Below are positions 12,830 through 23,545 of a stretch of DNA of 64,000 bases, piece after piece (the stretch's first letter is position 1; each line of letters begins with the position of its first letter). Origin of the DNA: Rhynchopus sp. YZ270_cl-10 (taxonomy: Eukaryota; Euglenozoa; Diplonemea; Diplonemida; Diplonemidae); contig OZ037888.1 in assembly GCA_964035575.1 (NCBI GenBank), positions 372,001 through 436,000 on the forward strand, written 5' to 3'. The notes under the pieces were generated by a model that was not told the origin of the DNA, searched no databases, and saw only the letters and a list, made by a program, of their open reading frames with translations. Made by a program: the position numbers and the translations under genes.

Positions 12830-13916
12830 CATACATTGAAATCCCGGGGAGTCACGGGGAGTTTGGCAAAAAATCAAAAAAAACGAACTCCCCGTGAGTG
12901 TTTTTTTGGTTTAGAGAGTTTTCGAGAGTGTTTTTTTTTTTTTTTACGGAGAGTTTTCGCGATTAATCGCGACAAAATTCGCGATTAATCCCCGGGAGTA
13001 AAATCGCAATTTCTTGTAGCATTTTACCCCAAACACAACCGTGCACACCTGGTGCTATCCGCATCTGACCTGTGCCTACCTGGGCACACGTTCAGTCTAC
13101 GTACTCACATTACACCTACCGATTGATTCACAAAATGCACCCACCACGACAGAGGGGTGATAAGCCTCGCGGCTTTAGGCGGCACAGTGGCGGCGGACAT
13201 GAGCAAACGAGCCCACAGGTCGATCACAAATGCGACGGGTTAATTCCGCGCTTGGGAATTATCCACACCTGTTTAAGATATAATTACGCCTAAATTACTC
13301 TGGGCGCAAAATGGTACACCATACCAGCAGGGAAGCATACCACCACATGTAAGCAGGGCTATTTTAGATATGGGATAAGGAACAAGAAAAGGGTGAAAAC
13401 GGGTCGAGGGCTTCCCGCCGCAGGCGGAAATTTTTAGATGCCGTGCACTTTTCCAGGTGGTTTGAAGAGTGATCTGACCATATTGTCCCAGTATAGCAGT
13501 ACACCCAATAAATCCATTGGAGAAGGAACATTGCACTTTTGACCACCACAGAATACATGTTGCCAGCCACACCACTAAAGTACAAAAACCCCCTCGGAAC
13601 GTAGTGAGAGCTTGTGAAAAAATCTCTCCCCGTTCATAGATGGCCCAGTTTTCGAGATTTTTTCATAAATTCGCGATTAATCGCAAATTTTTATTTTATA
13701 AATTGGAGAGTTTTCGAGAGTATTTTTTTTTAAATCGGGGAGTATTGGAGAGTTTTGGAGAGTTTTGGAGAGTTTTTTTTTTTAAATTGGAGAGTTTTCG
13801 AGAGTTTTTCACAAATTCGCGATTAATCGCGAATTTTTTTTCTTTTTTTTTAATCGCTAAAACTCTCGAAAACACCAGCGGAGAGTCTCCGCGACTCCCG
13901 GGGATTTCAATGTATG
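12830..13916. mobile_element. Foldback transposable element, about 1.1 kb
   Basis: The ends are inverted repeats, CATACATTGAAATCCC and GGGATTTCAATGTATG, with similarity continuing for about 32 bp. Both subterminal zones are made of 'gagagttttcgagagt' and 'ttcgcgattaatcgc' words in opposite orientation. TTTTTT lies immediately outside both ends and fits a 6-bp duplication, although it is low-complexity. The central part (about 13018-13610) is unique-looking DNA of ordinary composition without a convincing gene. Its 5' CA, 3' TG ends and 6-bp A/T target resemble the intron element at 9712. Confidence 0.75.
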
Positions 13917-14792
13917 TTTTTTGTGGGGGGGAAAAAAAAATTTCCCGATATGTCGTCAGGGCTCTCGCCGGGGGTCATTTGGGGTCCCGAGCTTTCCCCC
14001 CGTAAAAGCGGTCGCTGCGCGCGCTTTCTCCCCCTGATGCACAAAAGGCAGGTGGGGAGTGTGTTAGCCTTATCAGTAACCTCGGTACATTTATGAAAGA
14101 AACGGCAGTCATGGCACCCAAAGGTTCCTGGCGAAGCCATGGTACGCAACATTTGAGATCTCCTCCGTCTTCCAACCCTCATAATTGAATGCGATTGACA
14201 CGTTCTCCTTCTTCTTGTGCACAACCTCAAATGTCTCTGATGCTGGACGTTTGCCTGCAACTGACGTGAACATCCGCACCCACAACTACAGCAACCGCCT
14301 GCAGAGCCAATTTTTTCCTCAAAAATCCGGGACTTTTTTTTTTCCTTTTCCCCTTTTTTCGCTTTATTTGATCGCGTTGATCGATCGCATCCCACAGGCG
14401 AAACTCTCTGGGGGTGGGGTGGAGTAGAATGTACCTGAAATTGCTGTAGGGAAAAACAGGGAATTTTTTCCAGGGAATTTTTTTATTTTTCCGAAATCCC
14501 AATCCCAATCCAGAATTAGAAAAATCCCTGGTAGTGGGGGATAAAAAAAAAATATCTCTCTTTTTTCCCATCTGAATATCCCCATCCCCAAGGAAAATCC
14601 ACACCAAAAACGCGGTGTGGGAAGTGGGGGATAACTGTAGTGGGGGATAAAATAAAATAAAATGGGGGAGAAAAAACGGGGGATAATTGTTTTATCCCCC
14701 ACCCCCCTTTATGTTTTATAAAAACGCAAAAAAGAAAAAAGAAAAAAAAAATCAACACGTTTCCAAAAAAAAAAGTGAGTTAGGCAAAATTC
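13917..14792. other. Intergenic repeats, no gene supported
   Basis: A minus-strand frame here is Cys-rich over a short stretch (CHDCRFFHKC and CLLC words near 14030-14120). It is embedded in Lys- and Arg-rich translation of repeats, so I do not call a gene. From 14440 to 14710 the sequence repeats the 12.6 kb block and contains inverted 'gtgggggataa' and 'ttatcccccac' words. Confidence 0.4.
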
Positions 14793-15330
14793 TACTGGGG
14801 GGGAGCTATTAAAGTATACGTATACTTTATTCGGCGGGAATTACTGCTTAAATGGCCAAAAAACGAAAAGTGGAAGAAAAAAAAAAATCACTGTTATTTT
14901 GGGGTTTCTAGTAGCCGAAACCTCGCGAAAACACCACCATTGACATTTTTGGGCCAATCCCAGCCAGTGGTGGGGTCAATGTGGAAAAATGAACAATTTT
15001 TTGGTGACTTAAATTTTCACAAATCTGAACCCCATCAGCACCAATCGTGTAAAAACTGATACACGCGTTTTAGGTCAAAAATACTCGTTTCTCAGCGCAA
15101 AGTGACCCCATCACAGCACGTACAGAATCCGGACCACCGAAATCAAAAAAAATTTTTTTCGGTTTTTTGTGCAAAACTTGCTGAAAAATTTTTTAGTAAG
15201 AAAAATGTACACAAAAACCGTATACTTTATTTCACAGATTTCCACGCTCAAAATGGGTTTCCGCACCGTATACTTTATTACCCCCGTATACTTTATTAGC
15301 ACCGTATACTTTATTAGCCCCCCCCCAGTA
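14793..15330. mobile_element. Inverted-repeat element with one GGGTCAA module
   Basis: The left end (TACTGGGGGGGAGCTATTAA) and right end (complement TACTGGGGGGGGGCTAATAA) match, each followed by 'agtatacg'. Near the right end, 'cgtatactttatt' recurs four times. One 'agtggtggggtcaat' module lies at about 14967. No certain target duplication was found. It is non-coding. Confidence 0.65.
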
Positions 15331-16067
15331 ACCCTACAACAGATGCTCAAAAGTGAAAAATTATTGCGGATTAATGGAATTTTTTTTGGGGGGCCCAAAC
15401 TCAGTTCCCGGCTTCCGGCAAGGTCTCTTCCAATCCGTACCCTAATTTCCTAGAGGGGGCCTCATGGCTTCACTGGCTAGGGCTCCAGCAGGTCAAAAGA
15501 GAAACAGTAAAAAAAAAAAAAAAAAAAAGAGCAAATTAGCTTCATATACCTTCCAATCAAAGACGAGCGAAGTAAGGCCGAGTGAATATCAGCCTCACAA
15601 CACTGGCCAGACTGCAAGCCTCTAGTGTAGTCACCTAGAATATTATTGAGCGAAAACGGCGAACTTGAGTAAACAATAAAAGCGATCCTGATTTTTTTTT
15701 TTCTTCTTTCTTTTTTGAAAACTTTGTTGTATTAGTGTAGACACCCGAGGATAAACTCCACCATACAAACTTTTTCTTTTCCCTTCTCCACGGATCACCC
15801 AATATCAACTAAAAGAAAGCTATGATCTTGCTGCTCTGCTCCACCACCTCAACCATTTACGGGTGGAAGGGACCTCTATGCCCATGCCAGTAGTGTTCAG
15901 AAGATCAGCGTGTCATTCTTCCTTCTTTCACGCCGTAAGGATCGTTTTTTTGTTAACAAGGGTCTGCCAAAGGGTTTCTAGAAGAGAAAAACCATTGAGT
16001 GAAAAAATCATTTCATATTCTGGAGTGGCGAAGGGTAAGTTGATAAACGCATGGAAAAAAAAAGCCC
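15331..16067. other. Intergenic
   Basis: A 20-bp A tract lies near 15509. A phrase 'gtattagtgtagacacccg' near 15730 echoes 46509. Frames on the plus strand (for example 15863-16207) have no domain and overlap repeat sequence. No gene was recognised. Confidence 0.4.
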
Positions 16068-16255
16068 CTCAATTTTTACGGTCGCCACCTGATATTGATA
16101 ACTCGACTAGGAAAGGGAAAGATTATTTTTCGTTGCAACGCAGCCAAAACAGTGTGAGATCTGAATTGACGCAAAGTGAGAAAATAGGTCAGTATCAGGC
16201 GATTTAACGTTTGGCTAAGCTAAATGATTTGGGTTTCTGATAACACACTGCGTAA
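16068..16255 (+). repeat. Dispersed repeat G, copy 2
   Basis: It carries 'tttttcgttgcaacgcagcc' and the downstream 'gacgcaaagtga' and 'taacacactgcgt' words seen in copy 1 at 11850. It lies directly upstream of repeat F copy 2. Confidence 0.6.
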
Positions 16256-16321
16256 AAGGGGGTGAAAAAAAGAGGAAGAAAAAACACACACACACACCAC
16301 AAAGATTCACCCAGTAGCTAT

Positions 16322-16632
16322 TGTTTTACGACTATCCTCACCCCATATACGATAGTTTTACAAAGCAACGCACACAGGGTGCCTAATCTCCCCCCTTTTC
16401 CCTGGAGAAAGGGGGCGAAACGATTAAGATAATATGTTCGGTCAAAAGATGGAGTTTTGTCCATGGGAAAAACAAACTAAAAAAAAACAAACGAGCTGAC
16501 ACCCAAACTGTCCGGGTTGGTTCCCCCTATGCTATGACGAGGGTTCGCGACACAACGAAACCAATGGAAAGAGAAGATATCAAATTCACACAAATGGTTC
16601 GCAATCGGAAAGGAAGCTTATAACATGATCCT
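16322..16632 (+). repeat. Dispersed repeat F, copy 2
   Basis: It matches 11493-11765 throughout. The last 50 bp ('atggttcgcaatcggaaagg' then 'aagcttataacatgatcc') are essentially identical, while the middle is longer here. A family A-like tail ('cttagtcactgtgag') follows at 16640. Confidence 0.75.
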
Positions 16633-16665
16633 GATCCTTCCCTACTTAGTCACTGTGAGAGGGGA

Positions 16666-16735
16666 AAAGGTGAAGTTAGTGCAAAAAGGTGTGACTTTGA
16701 AATACAAAGCCATCTCGTGAACAGTGTACCTACAC
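16666..16735 (+). repeat. Short repeat with 'gaaatacaaagcc' core
   Basis: The phrase 'gaaatacaaagcc.tctcgtg' followed by 'aacagtg.acct' also occurs near 22680 and, diverged, near 43330 ('cgaaatacaaaagccctctg'). It is non-coding. Confidence 0.5.
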
Positions 16736-16879
16736 ACAATAGGTGAATGAAAGCTAGGAAAAAGCTGAATTCCTACACAAAAACACACCTCGAGAGGGAA
16801 AAAAAAGAACAAAAAAAAAATGGAAGTCCCACCCTCCCCCCATAGCATGACAAGAAGAGTATTGCGAAAAAGAAAATAA

Positions 16880-17025
16880 AACTTGAAAGACGAATGTGCC
16901 TCTCGTGCACACACATACACACTTGATAGTGCTAACGCCTCTGGGAGGCAGGCACTACACTCCATTGGTTATCGAACCCTGGAGTATTGCACTTTGGGAG
17001 TTGCTAACAGGGAAACTGTAAGCAG
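16880..17025 (+). repeat. Short interspersed repeat, family D
   Basis: It begins 'aaacttgaaagacgaatgtg' and 'cctctcgtgcacacacat' and continues to 'ggttatcgaaccc', a B-box-like word on the minus strand. Shorter copies lie near 27819-27860, 43021-43050 and 45376-45412. It may be a tRNA-related SINE. Confidence 0.55.
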
Positions 17026-17133
17026 GCACATTCATAAAAACCCCCATTTTTTAACATTTTCCTTTTGATACTCCATTCCATTAATTTCGTCCTTCTTCCC
17101 CCCCTCCCCACCCCCACCAAATAACCTACCCTC

Positions 17134-19170
17134 TTAACCAAGCGCCTCAAATGTTTGCCGCTTCCATTTAAGCTGCACTTCAAAGGGTTTGGGTTCTTCT
17201 GGAGGCTCTAACTTCGTGAAGGAGTCTGCGTGCATGGCTCCAGAGGGGTATCCATCTTCTGTCAGACGCGCTGTGTAGTAGAACGCTGCAAGGTTGCAGG
17301 CCATGAGGAGAGAGGCTGTCCAGGCAACGAAGACACCGTAGTTTACAGTAAACCGCTTTTCGTATCCTTCCACGAAGGCTACTGTGAAGAGCACTGAGAA
17401 CAGCGTTAAAAAGAGAACACTCGATGCGATGCAAGCTAATGCAATAACCCGCTTCGTTCGTCCGAAGAAGGCATGTGCCACCAGAACCACCACTGCTGCC
17501 AACGTAGCCAACAACGCCAACACCCAGAACGCCTGCGATGCATCCATCACTTCCCCATCTCCACTGCTGACAGGCTCACCTCGGTCATCAAAGAGCCCAA
17601 CGGTGCCGGGATACACAGCCCGTGCGAGACTGTCATCCGCTGCACCAATTATGATGAGACAGAGAAGAACCACTACAGCCACCGCAACCATCGTGTTGTC
17701 TGTATGCCTCTGTTGCCAGACTGCAGCCGTTTCGGTGACAAGAAAAACCCGCATCACACAGGCCTCGAATATAGCCGCCGACAACATCAAAAACACCCCA
17801 GGTCCGATCACTTTGTGTGCACCTTTCCCATCCTCTGGAAAGGTGAAAATCACAGTATTCGTAAAGGCGTATATCAATGCAACGGATGTTGTTGTGTTCA
17901 CGACTAATGCAGCAGCGACACTCGCCATAGTGAAACCATTGATTTTGTACCTAAAAATGCCGAGGTACTTTGTGATGAGAAGAATCGCAGGGGGGAGGGA
18001 GAAGATGCTGGATAGAACGGCAAGCGCCTGGCAGGTGTAGATCAAGCGCTGTGAAGTGCCCGGCATGTGGAGGTCCGCCGTATCGGCGGATTCCCCTCTG
18101 AACACCCCTACCCTTCCGTGGGTCGCGATGTTCTGCGCAAATCCATTGTTCAATGTGGTGGTCAGAATCGACAGCACAAACGCCATTCCAGACAACCCTA
18201 CCAACAACACCTTTGCACCGACCCGACGGTATTCCTCCCCTTCACCAAACTCTGCCGTGTCCAGAAACTTCCCCAAACACCACATCTGCAGCAACATCGC
18301 GAACACCGCAGTAAATATCCCAAACCCTGGCCGTGGTACCAACTCACTTCCCCACCACTCTGTCATGGTGGAGACCATGGACACCCACATGAAACAACAC
18401 ATGACCACAGAGAGGAGAAGCGCAACGAGAACCACACGGTGACTCCACGCATTTCCTCTGTAGATATGAAAGGTCAGCGCGCAGAGCACAGCAAAGATAC
18501 TGATGAGGGCAAGGCAGCTGGCAGCTTGCGCCATTTGGAACAACCCATAGTCAGGCTGTGACTCGAGGAGGGTGTTGATTGTTACCCCATTGCTGGAGAA
18601 GAAGATGCCGAGGCTGAGGTCATCAGACGTTGCAAGACTGTTGTACGTGAACATCGGCACTGCAACGCAGAAGAGGGAGGTGACGTTCATGGAGTACATC
18701 GCGAGACGTCTGCACCGTGTACACACTACCTCCCCTACCTCATCGTAGCCACCACTCGAAGGTGCCCCTTGACGGTACAGCATCCCCAAGCTCACTGCGC
18801 TCAACACCATAACCGCCGCTCCAAAGAAGACACCAAACGTCGGCTCTTCACTGTTCTCAGACAACCCAATCGACAGAGTCAACCAGAAGAGGAAGCTTGC
18901 GAAGACCGTTACACCGTGGACTGCGAGGGCGGTCTTGTGGGAGTGGCGGCGGCAGAAGTGCTTCAGGCGGGCCAGAACAGAGGCGACGCACAAAATGGTA
19001 AGAACAAAGGTGAACACCGCGAGGAACTGTGCTACATGCACGTAGGTGTCCGCAGACCCGCGGAAGGTGCCCGTATCATATAGCAGACTCTCCCTGCCTG
19101 CAAGAACGCTGACCATCAAGATCATGCACAGCAACAGCAGACCAAGGGGAACATACGAATCACTGTCCAT
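17134..19170 (-). CDS. Four-fold tetraspan (amastin/claudin-like) membrane protein
   Basis: The predicted 678-residue protein consists of four tandem units of about 150-170 residues, each with four membrane helices, so about sixteen helices. In each unit an extracytoplasmic loop after helix 1 carries a G-[TIVL]-F word (GTF, LGIFF, VGVF, VGLF). A second loop before helix 4 carries G-[VI]-F (FGVFFGA, FGIFTAV, GPGVFLML, YGVFVAW). This layout resembles single tetraspan families such as amastins and claudin-like proteins, but I cannot name the family. Intracellular links between units carry basic or Cys/Arg-rich stretches (CTRCRR near residue 150). The ATG at 19170 is chosen because conserved sequence starts there; the frame remains open upstream. 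Role is unknown; a surface or junction-like membrane scaffold is a guess. Confidence 0.8.
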   Translation of the reverse strand: MDSDSYVPLGLLLLCMILMVSVLAGRESLLYDTGTFRGSADTYVHVAQFLAVFTFVLTILCVASVLARLKHFCRRHSHKTALAVHGVTVFASFLFWLTLSIGLSENSEEPTFGVFFGAAVMVLSAVSLGMLYRQGAPSSGGYDEVGEVVCTRCRRLAMYSMNVTSLFCVAVPMFTYNSLATSDDLSLGIFFSSNGVTINTLLESQPDYGLFQMAQAASCLALISIFAVLCALTFHIYRGNAWSHRVVLVALLLSVVMCCFMWVSMVSTMTEWWGSELVPRPGFGIFTAVFAMLLQMWCLGKFLDTAEFGEGEEYRRVGAKVLLVGLSGMAFVLSILTTTLNNGFAQNIATHGRVGVFRGESADTADLHMPGTSQRLIYTCQALAVLSSIFSLPPAILLITKYLGIFRYKINGFTMASVAAALVVNTTTSVALIYAFTNTVIFTFPEDGKGAHKVIGPGVFLMLSAAIFEACVMRVFLVTETAAVWQQRHTDNTMVAVAVVVLLCLIIIGAADDSLARAVYPGTVGLFDDRGEPVSSGDGEVMDASQAFWVLALLATLAAVVVLVAHAFFGRTKRVIALACIASSVLFLTLFSVLFTVAFVEGYEKRFTVNYGVFVAWTASLLMACNLAAFYYTARLTEDGYPSGAMHADSFTKLEPPEEPKPFEVQLKWKRQTFEALG

Positions 19171-19619
19171 TTTGTCCGATAGGTTGGTTCCGTGGTGAAG
19201 GCCAGCGAGACGGTGGAGACCCAAGGTCAAGAAAAATAGGGGGAAAAGTGTATTTGGCAATGATAATGCAAAAAAGAGGGGAGTGGAAAACACAGGCGGC
19301 AATCTCCTCAAAGATGCGAAGAAAGAGGTCGTGTGTGTGTGGGTGGTTTGCCTGTGTATTTGAGCTGTGTATTTGGGAAGAGTGCTTTGGAATTACCAAA
19401 ATATCGGGCGTTCAGTTTTTGTGCCACAATAGTGGGATTGCTAAGATGCCTAAGACTAAGCCCTTGCCAGAAAAATACTTCATCATTCTGACAAAGTACG
19501 CGTTGGGATAACCATATTAGAACTGTGTCGCGGAGACTACACTAAGCCCACCACGACCAAATCACTTTCACAAAAAAAGTCTAACTCTAGTTGGTCTTTT
19601 CGAATTTTACGGTTATTTA
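19171..19619. other. Intergenic leader region
   Basis: This is the region upstream of the tetraspan gene. There are no domains on either strand. A short GT repeat (19326-19346) is present. Confidence 0.4.
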
Positions 19620-22105
19620 CACCCACAAATGCACACACAGGTTATCAACGTAGGAGCCGTTTCTCCGAGGCTGGGAGGGGGAAAGATAAAGGACAAAACA
19701 TCTTTATCGATGTTCTCATGTTGGCGTTGTTCCCAAAACCCAACACAATACCCCCAAAAAGTAAATACATCATCGGAACGGCGATGCTCCTCAGCTGTAC
19801 TGTTCACAGTGCTTCATAGTCACAGTGCAGCACCGCGAGACCCTCCAAAGCTTCTGCAGCCGGAGACAGATGCTCTCCAACAAAATGCACCCAGAAAGGA
19901 ATGCACCACCAAGCCACCAATGTGTGACACTGCTCGGTGGCGTCAAGTCCAGTGTACAAAGAACTCTAAACTTGTTACCGTGACCCACGCCCCCTAAAAG
20001 GTAAATTAAGGTGCACCAGGAGCACCAATAGTGATCAACGAAAAGGTCAAAAAGCTGTTGGCCAGGGCATCACGTTTGCTCAGAGAGTGGCTTGCTCCCA
20101 TTTGCTGACTCATAACCGACAATAGACGTGCCCGTACCGATAAGAACGAGGCCGGTTCACCACCGGTCGTAATCTAGGTCAGTTACGAGACAGTTTCAAG
20201 GTCCGCTCTCTGGCAACATCAAAAAGAGACAAAAACAACAAAATAACCAAGCCATCCTAATGGGAGGAATGCCTGGTACCTTGGTACCTACTAACTTGCT
20301 AACCTGCGGTGAGTAGTCTACGCCATAGTGAGGGGCAAGATGAGTCGACCGATGCTGTCTCGCGACAAGAGGGCCGTTGATCACCAAGCAGCCGCTCAGA
20401 CCCCTACAGTAACATCACCTTTGCACCTTTGCACCGACCCACCCCACAACCCGTTGCACGCCATATTCGTGCAACAGATGCGCAGAAGCGCTCGCTATTC
20501 AACCTGACGCTGAATGTGGCAACGACAACCACACGTGGGGAAGGTCTCAGGAGGGTTCCCGACCGGATCAGGGACGACGAAATCCAGGATTGGACGTTCT
20601 TGTGTCTCGCAGGTCGTGGGAATAGCGAAGGAGATCTAGTCGATTCTCTTAGGACCAACTTGTAACCTATTTTCGACCCAACAATTGCGAAAGTGATCGC
20701 AGAAGTGAGGGCGTGCAATTGTGTGACGCTGAAAACCGACGCCACGACGTATGGCGACATCGACCTCGCTCTCGTCTCCGTGAGAGGGTTACGGAGATCA
20801 ACTCGCACCCTTTATGATGGGTTGATCGGAGGTGTTGACTGTACACAATGGTGGATGAAGAGGAATCAGTGTCGCCAACTCAGAACACGCAACCAGCCAA
20901 AGATATTCGGCGAGCTTGTGTATCATGCAAGTTTCGTATGTTTTATATTTTGCTTCCGGCCCATACTGTAGTTTTGTCTAAAAATCTCTCCACCCATCAC
21001 CCAGACATGACCCAGATAGTGTTCAATTAGGTCGAATTTTTACAGCGCTCACAGCGCTTCCCAAATTTGTCAGGGAGGTGCGCGCAAAAAGCGCAAGAAC
21101 CCCGGAAAAGGGGCACGAAAAGCACACAAAAAAGACGCGAAAAGGGCGGGAAAAAACCGGTCTCCAGCCGAAAAACCCCGGAAAATAGGCTCGTCACGGT
21201 TGGCACAGGGGTCGCGCTACACGCCTACTAGACTATCGTAGGATTTTCGCAATTTTGCTCCTGTGCGCCTGCGGCGCGACCTACCGACATCGCGCATACG
21301 GTCCTGAACGAAGAAGACGGCGCACCCGTGCGGCGTACGACAAGTGCAAAGGTGCCCAGTGTGAGGAGCGACCTCCAGAACCCGATGTTTAAAGCGCAAC
21401 CCGCTGTTATGACCGACGTCTTTGGGTACATGCCTGTGGGGTCAATCCCGCAAACGTTGATATGTGCGGAGTTTGAGTTGGCGATGAAGACTGCGCAGTA
21501 CCACCTGAGGTCCCTTGCAGAAGTTGGTGGTGTGGAGGAGGCGAACGCAAGAGGAATAGTCCCCAGGGTCAGCAGGACGGTACGGCGAGATGGCGAACGT
21601 GACTGTGTAGAAACTATGCAGGCATCTGAAGATATGGGAAGTCCAACGTGTCTCCTTCGAACACACGAGACTGCTTGACAAAGCCATCCTGGAGACATAA
21701 GCTGCGTCACTCCTGGCCTATTGGAAGGCATGCCACATTGACAATGACGACCATCGCTTTGACTTTGGGCACGTGGAAGAGTTGGCTGCTAACTAACTCC
21801 GGTGAATCTAACTTGGTACCCGAAGTGCATAAAATGGCACTCCGCTCTTCCAGGTTCACATCTGGGTCGAAAATTTTGCTTGCAAGTAGTAAATCGCCAT
21901 TTAAAGGGCCTATTTTCTGTTTCTGAGTGTTAACAGTGTCACCACAGTCTGGGATTGGCTCGGAAACACCGAAAAAGGCACTATTGTACCTAAAAAAACG
22001 CCTTCATTTTCAGGTACGTTTTTGGTACCGTTTTTCCATTTTTTCGGCGATGTCCCGAAATTAGCGCACTCCTGTTCACCCAGCAAACACACACGCGCAC
22101 TTTCA

Positions 22106-22215
22106 TCCTGGTATGGACGTTAAATTGCATCCGGGGGAAATCATGCCATTGGCACCGAGCGATGAGTGTGACGCCTCCTGGAGTCCTATGACGGTGTACC
22201 TGAGGATGGAAAGTA
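22106..22215 (+). repeat. Direct repeat inside the 20-25 kb block, copy 1
   Basis: The phrases 'ttgcatccgggggaaatc' and 'gtgacgcctcctg.agt' recur in the same order at 22576-22680, with an insertion between them here. The pair suggests local duplication or two insertions of one sequence. Confidence 0.65.
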
Positions 22216-22575
22216 GGGGCAGCAACTCCGGAATGCCAAGACTAGATCCCTTGGCATGAACTTATGAACATGAAGGACCCAGGTGAGTGACGCCCTCCTC
22301 TGCAAGAATCGCTTAAGATCCTCGCTCCCCTGTTGGTATATGATGAGTAGCAATTCTAAAGTACACAACTACCCTAGCCGGCTGCTGTGCCACAACTGTT
22401 AGATGGCCACAGACGCACTGAGTTTCCGAAAGTTGGAAACTCAGACAAAACGTCGTCATACCACCATAACACAGGCTTGGCATTTGACAGAGGCAGAGGG
22501 GTGCAGTTTGTGGTTAAACTTTGTAAGTGCGACCTTGATTTGATTGCCTTCAGGAAACTGATATCAACGCACACT

Positions 22576-22720
22576 CGTCCTGGGCTGGACGTTAACTTGC
22601 ATCCGGGGGAAATCGCAACGCCCTTGTGACGCCTCCTGAAGTTCTGTGAAGGTTATCCTGAGGATTAAAAGTTGACTTGAAATACAAAGCCCTCTCGTGA
22701 ACAGTGCACCTTGGTATGAC
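22576..22720 (+). repeat. Direct repeat inside the 20-25 kb block, copy 2
   Basis: It matches copy 1 over 'ggacgttaa.ttgcatccgg' and 'gtgacgcctcctg'. It then runs into the 'gaaatacaaagccctctcgt' short repeat seen at 16690. Confidence 0.65.
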
Positions 22721-23079
22721 CGGCTGTACCGGGGGTGGATGCAGTCCTACATCCATTTCGTGGTTTACATCTGATGTGCCACTCCCGCTTCCACTCATCA
22801 GCCAGATGAACGGGGATCATTGCGAACACAGGGTAATTAGGCCTGTGTGATGCAGGGTCTGATTAAACGTTAGCGCATCGCAAGGTCCGTTCGTAGTCCG
22901 TTGTTTTCACTACGTTCCTACCTCGTGCCCTCCTGCGCAAATGATGATACAATCACTTCTCAAGCACATCAACCAATATGCAGTGCCCATTGGCTTTCGG
23001 CCGGGTGCCCTCTCCTTCAGCCGCTCTTGTTATTTTCAGAAGCTTTAGGACCATCGTGATCAAGGGCGACTACAATGCT

Positions 23080-23545
23080 GATTGACTGGAAATGGTCTCT
23101 CAGGTACAGTTTGCAAAGCCAAGGCATTACCATGTACTTCGATGGGAGCGCTCGGCAGAACGGAACTGTGTACGCGAGCAGGTGCCGGAGCAATTGTGTA
23201 TGCTGACGGACGCAAGCTGTCTAGCGCGGGCATCCCCCCTACCCTCTGTAAAAAGCAACAATATCGCGGAATACGAAGGCCTCTGTGGCAGACTCAAACT
23301 GTTTTGATGACAGCCAAGCAACAGTGGGCCGGTCGTGATAAGAGGGGACTCCAAGCTTGGTGCTCAGCCAGCTGCAAGGCACGGCCCAATGCAAAGATAC
23401 CCTGCGACCCCACTACCTGAGGGCCTCCCGGATGCTACAACATACGGCCGAGGTTTGAGCTCACCATGGAGCATGTCAGTAGGGATCATAACAAGGACGT
23501 TGACTCCCTAAGCAATGATGCTATGGACAAGGTGAAGATCTCCTG
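23080..23545 (+). mobile_element. RNase H domain of a broken retroelement
   Basis: Two family signatures are visible: an SNNIAEYEGL motif near 23270 and, near its end, EHVSRDHNKDVDSLSN followed by DAMD, the typical closing part of retroelement RNase H domains. It is a broken fossil within the 19.6-25.6 kb block. It gives no evidence of activity. Confidence 0.65.

Noticed and set aside
13907-14395. 162-codon minus-strand frame with Cys pairs
   Set aside because: It looks zinc-finger-like over about 30 residues but is embedded in repeat-derived Lys/Arg-rich sequence and has no recognisable start or family.
17384-18040. 218-codon plus-strand frame
   Set aside because: It mirrors the tetraspan gene. 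Its Thr/Ala-rich composition is that of complemented membrane helices.
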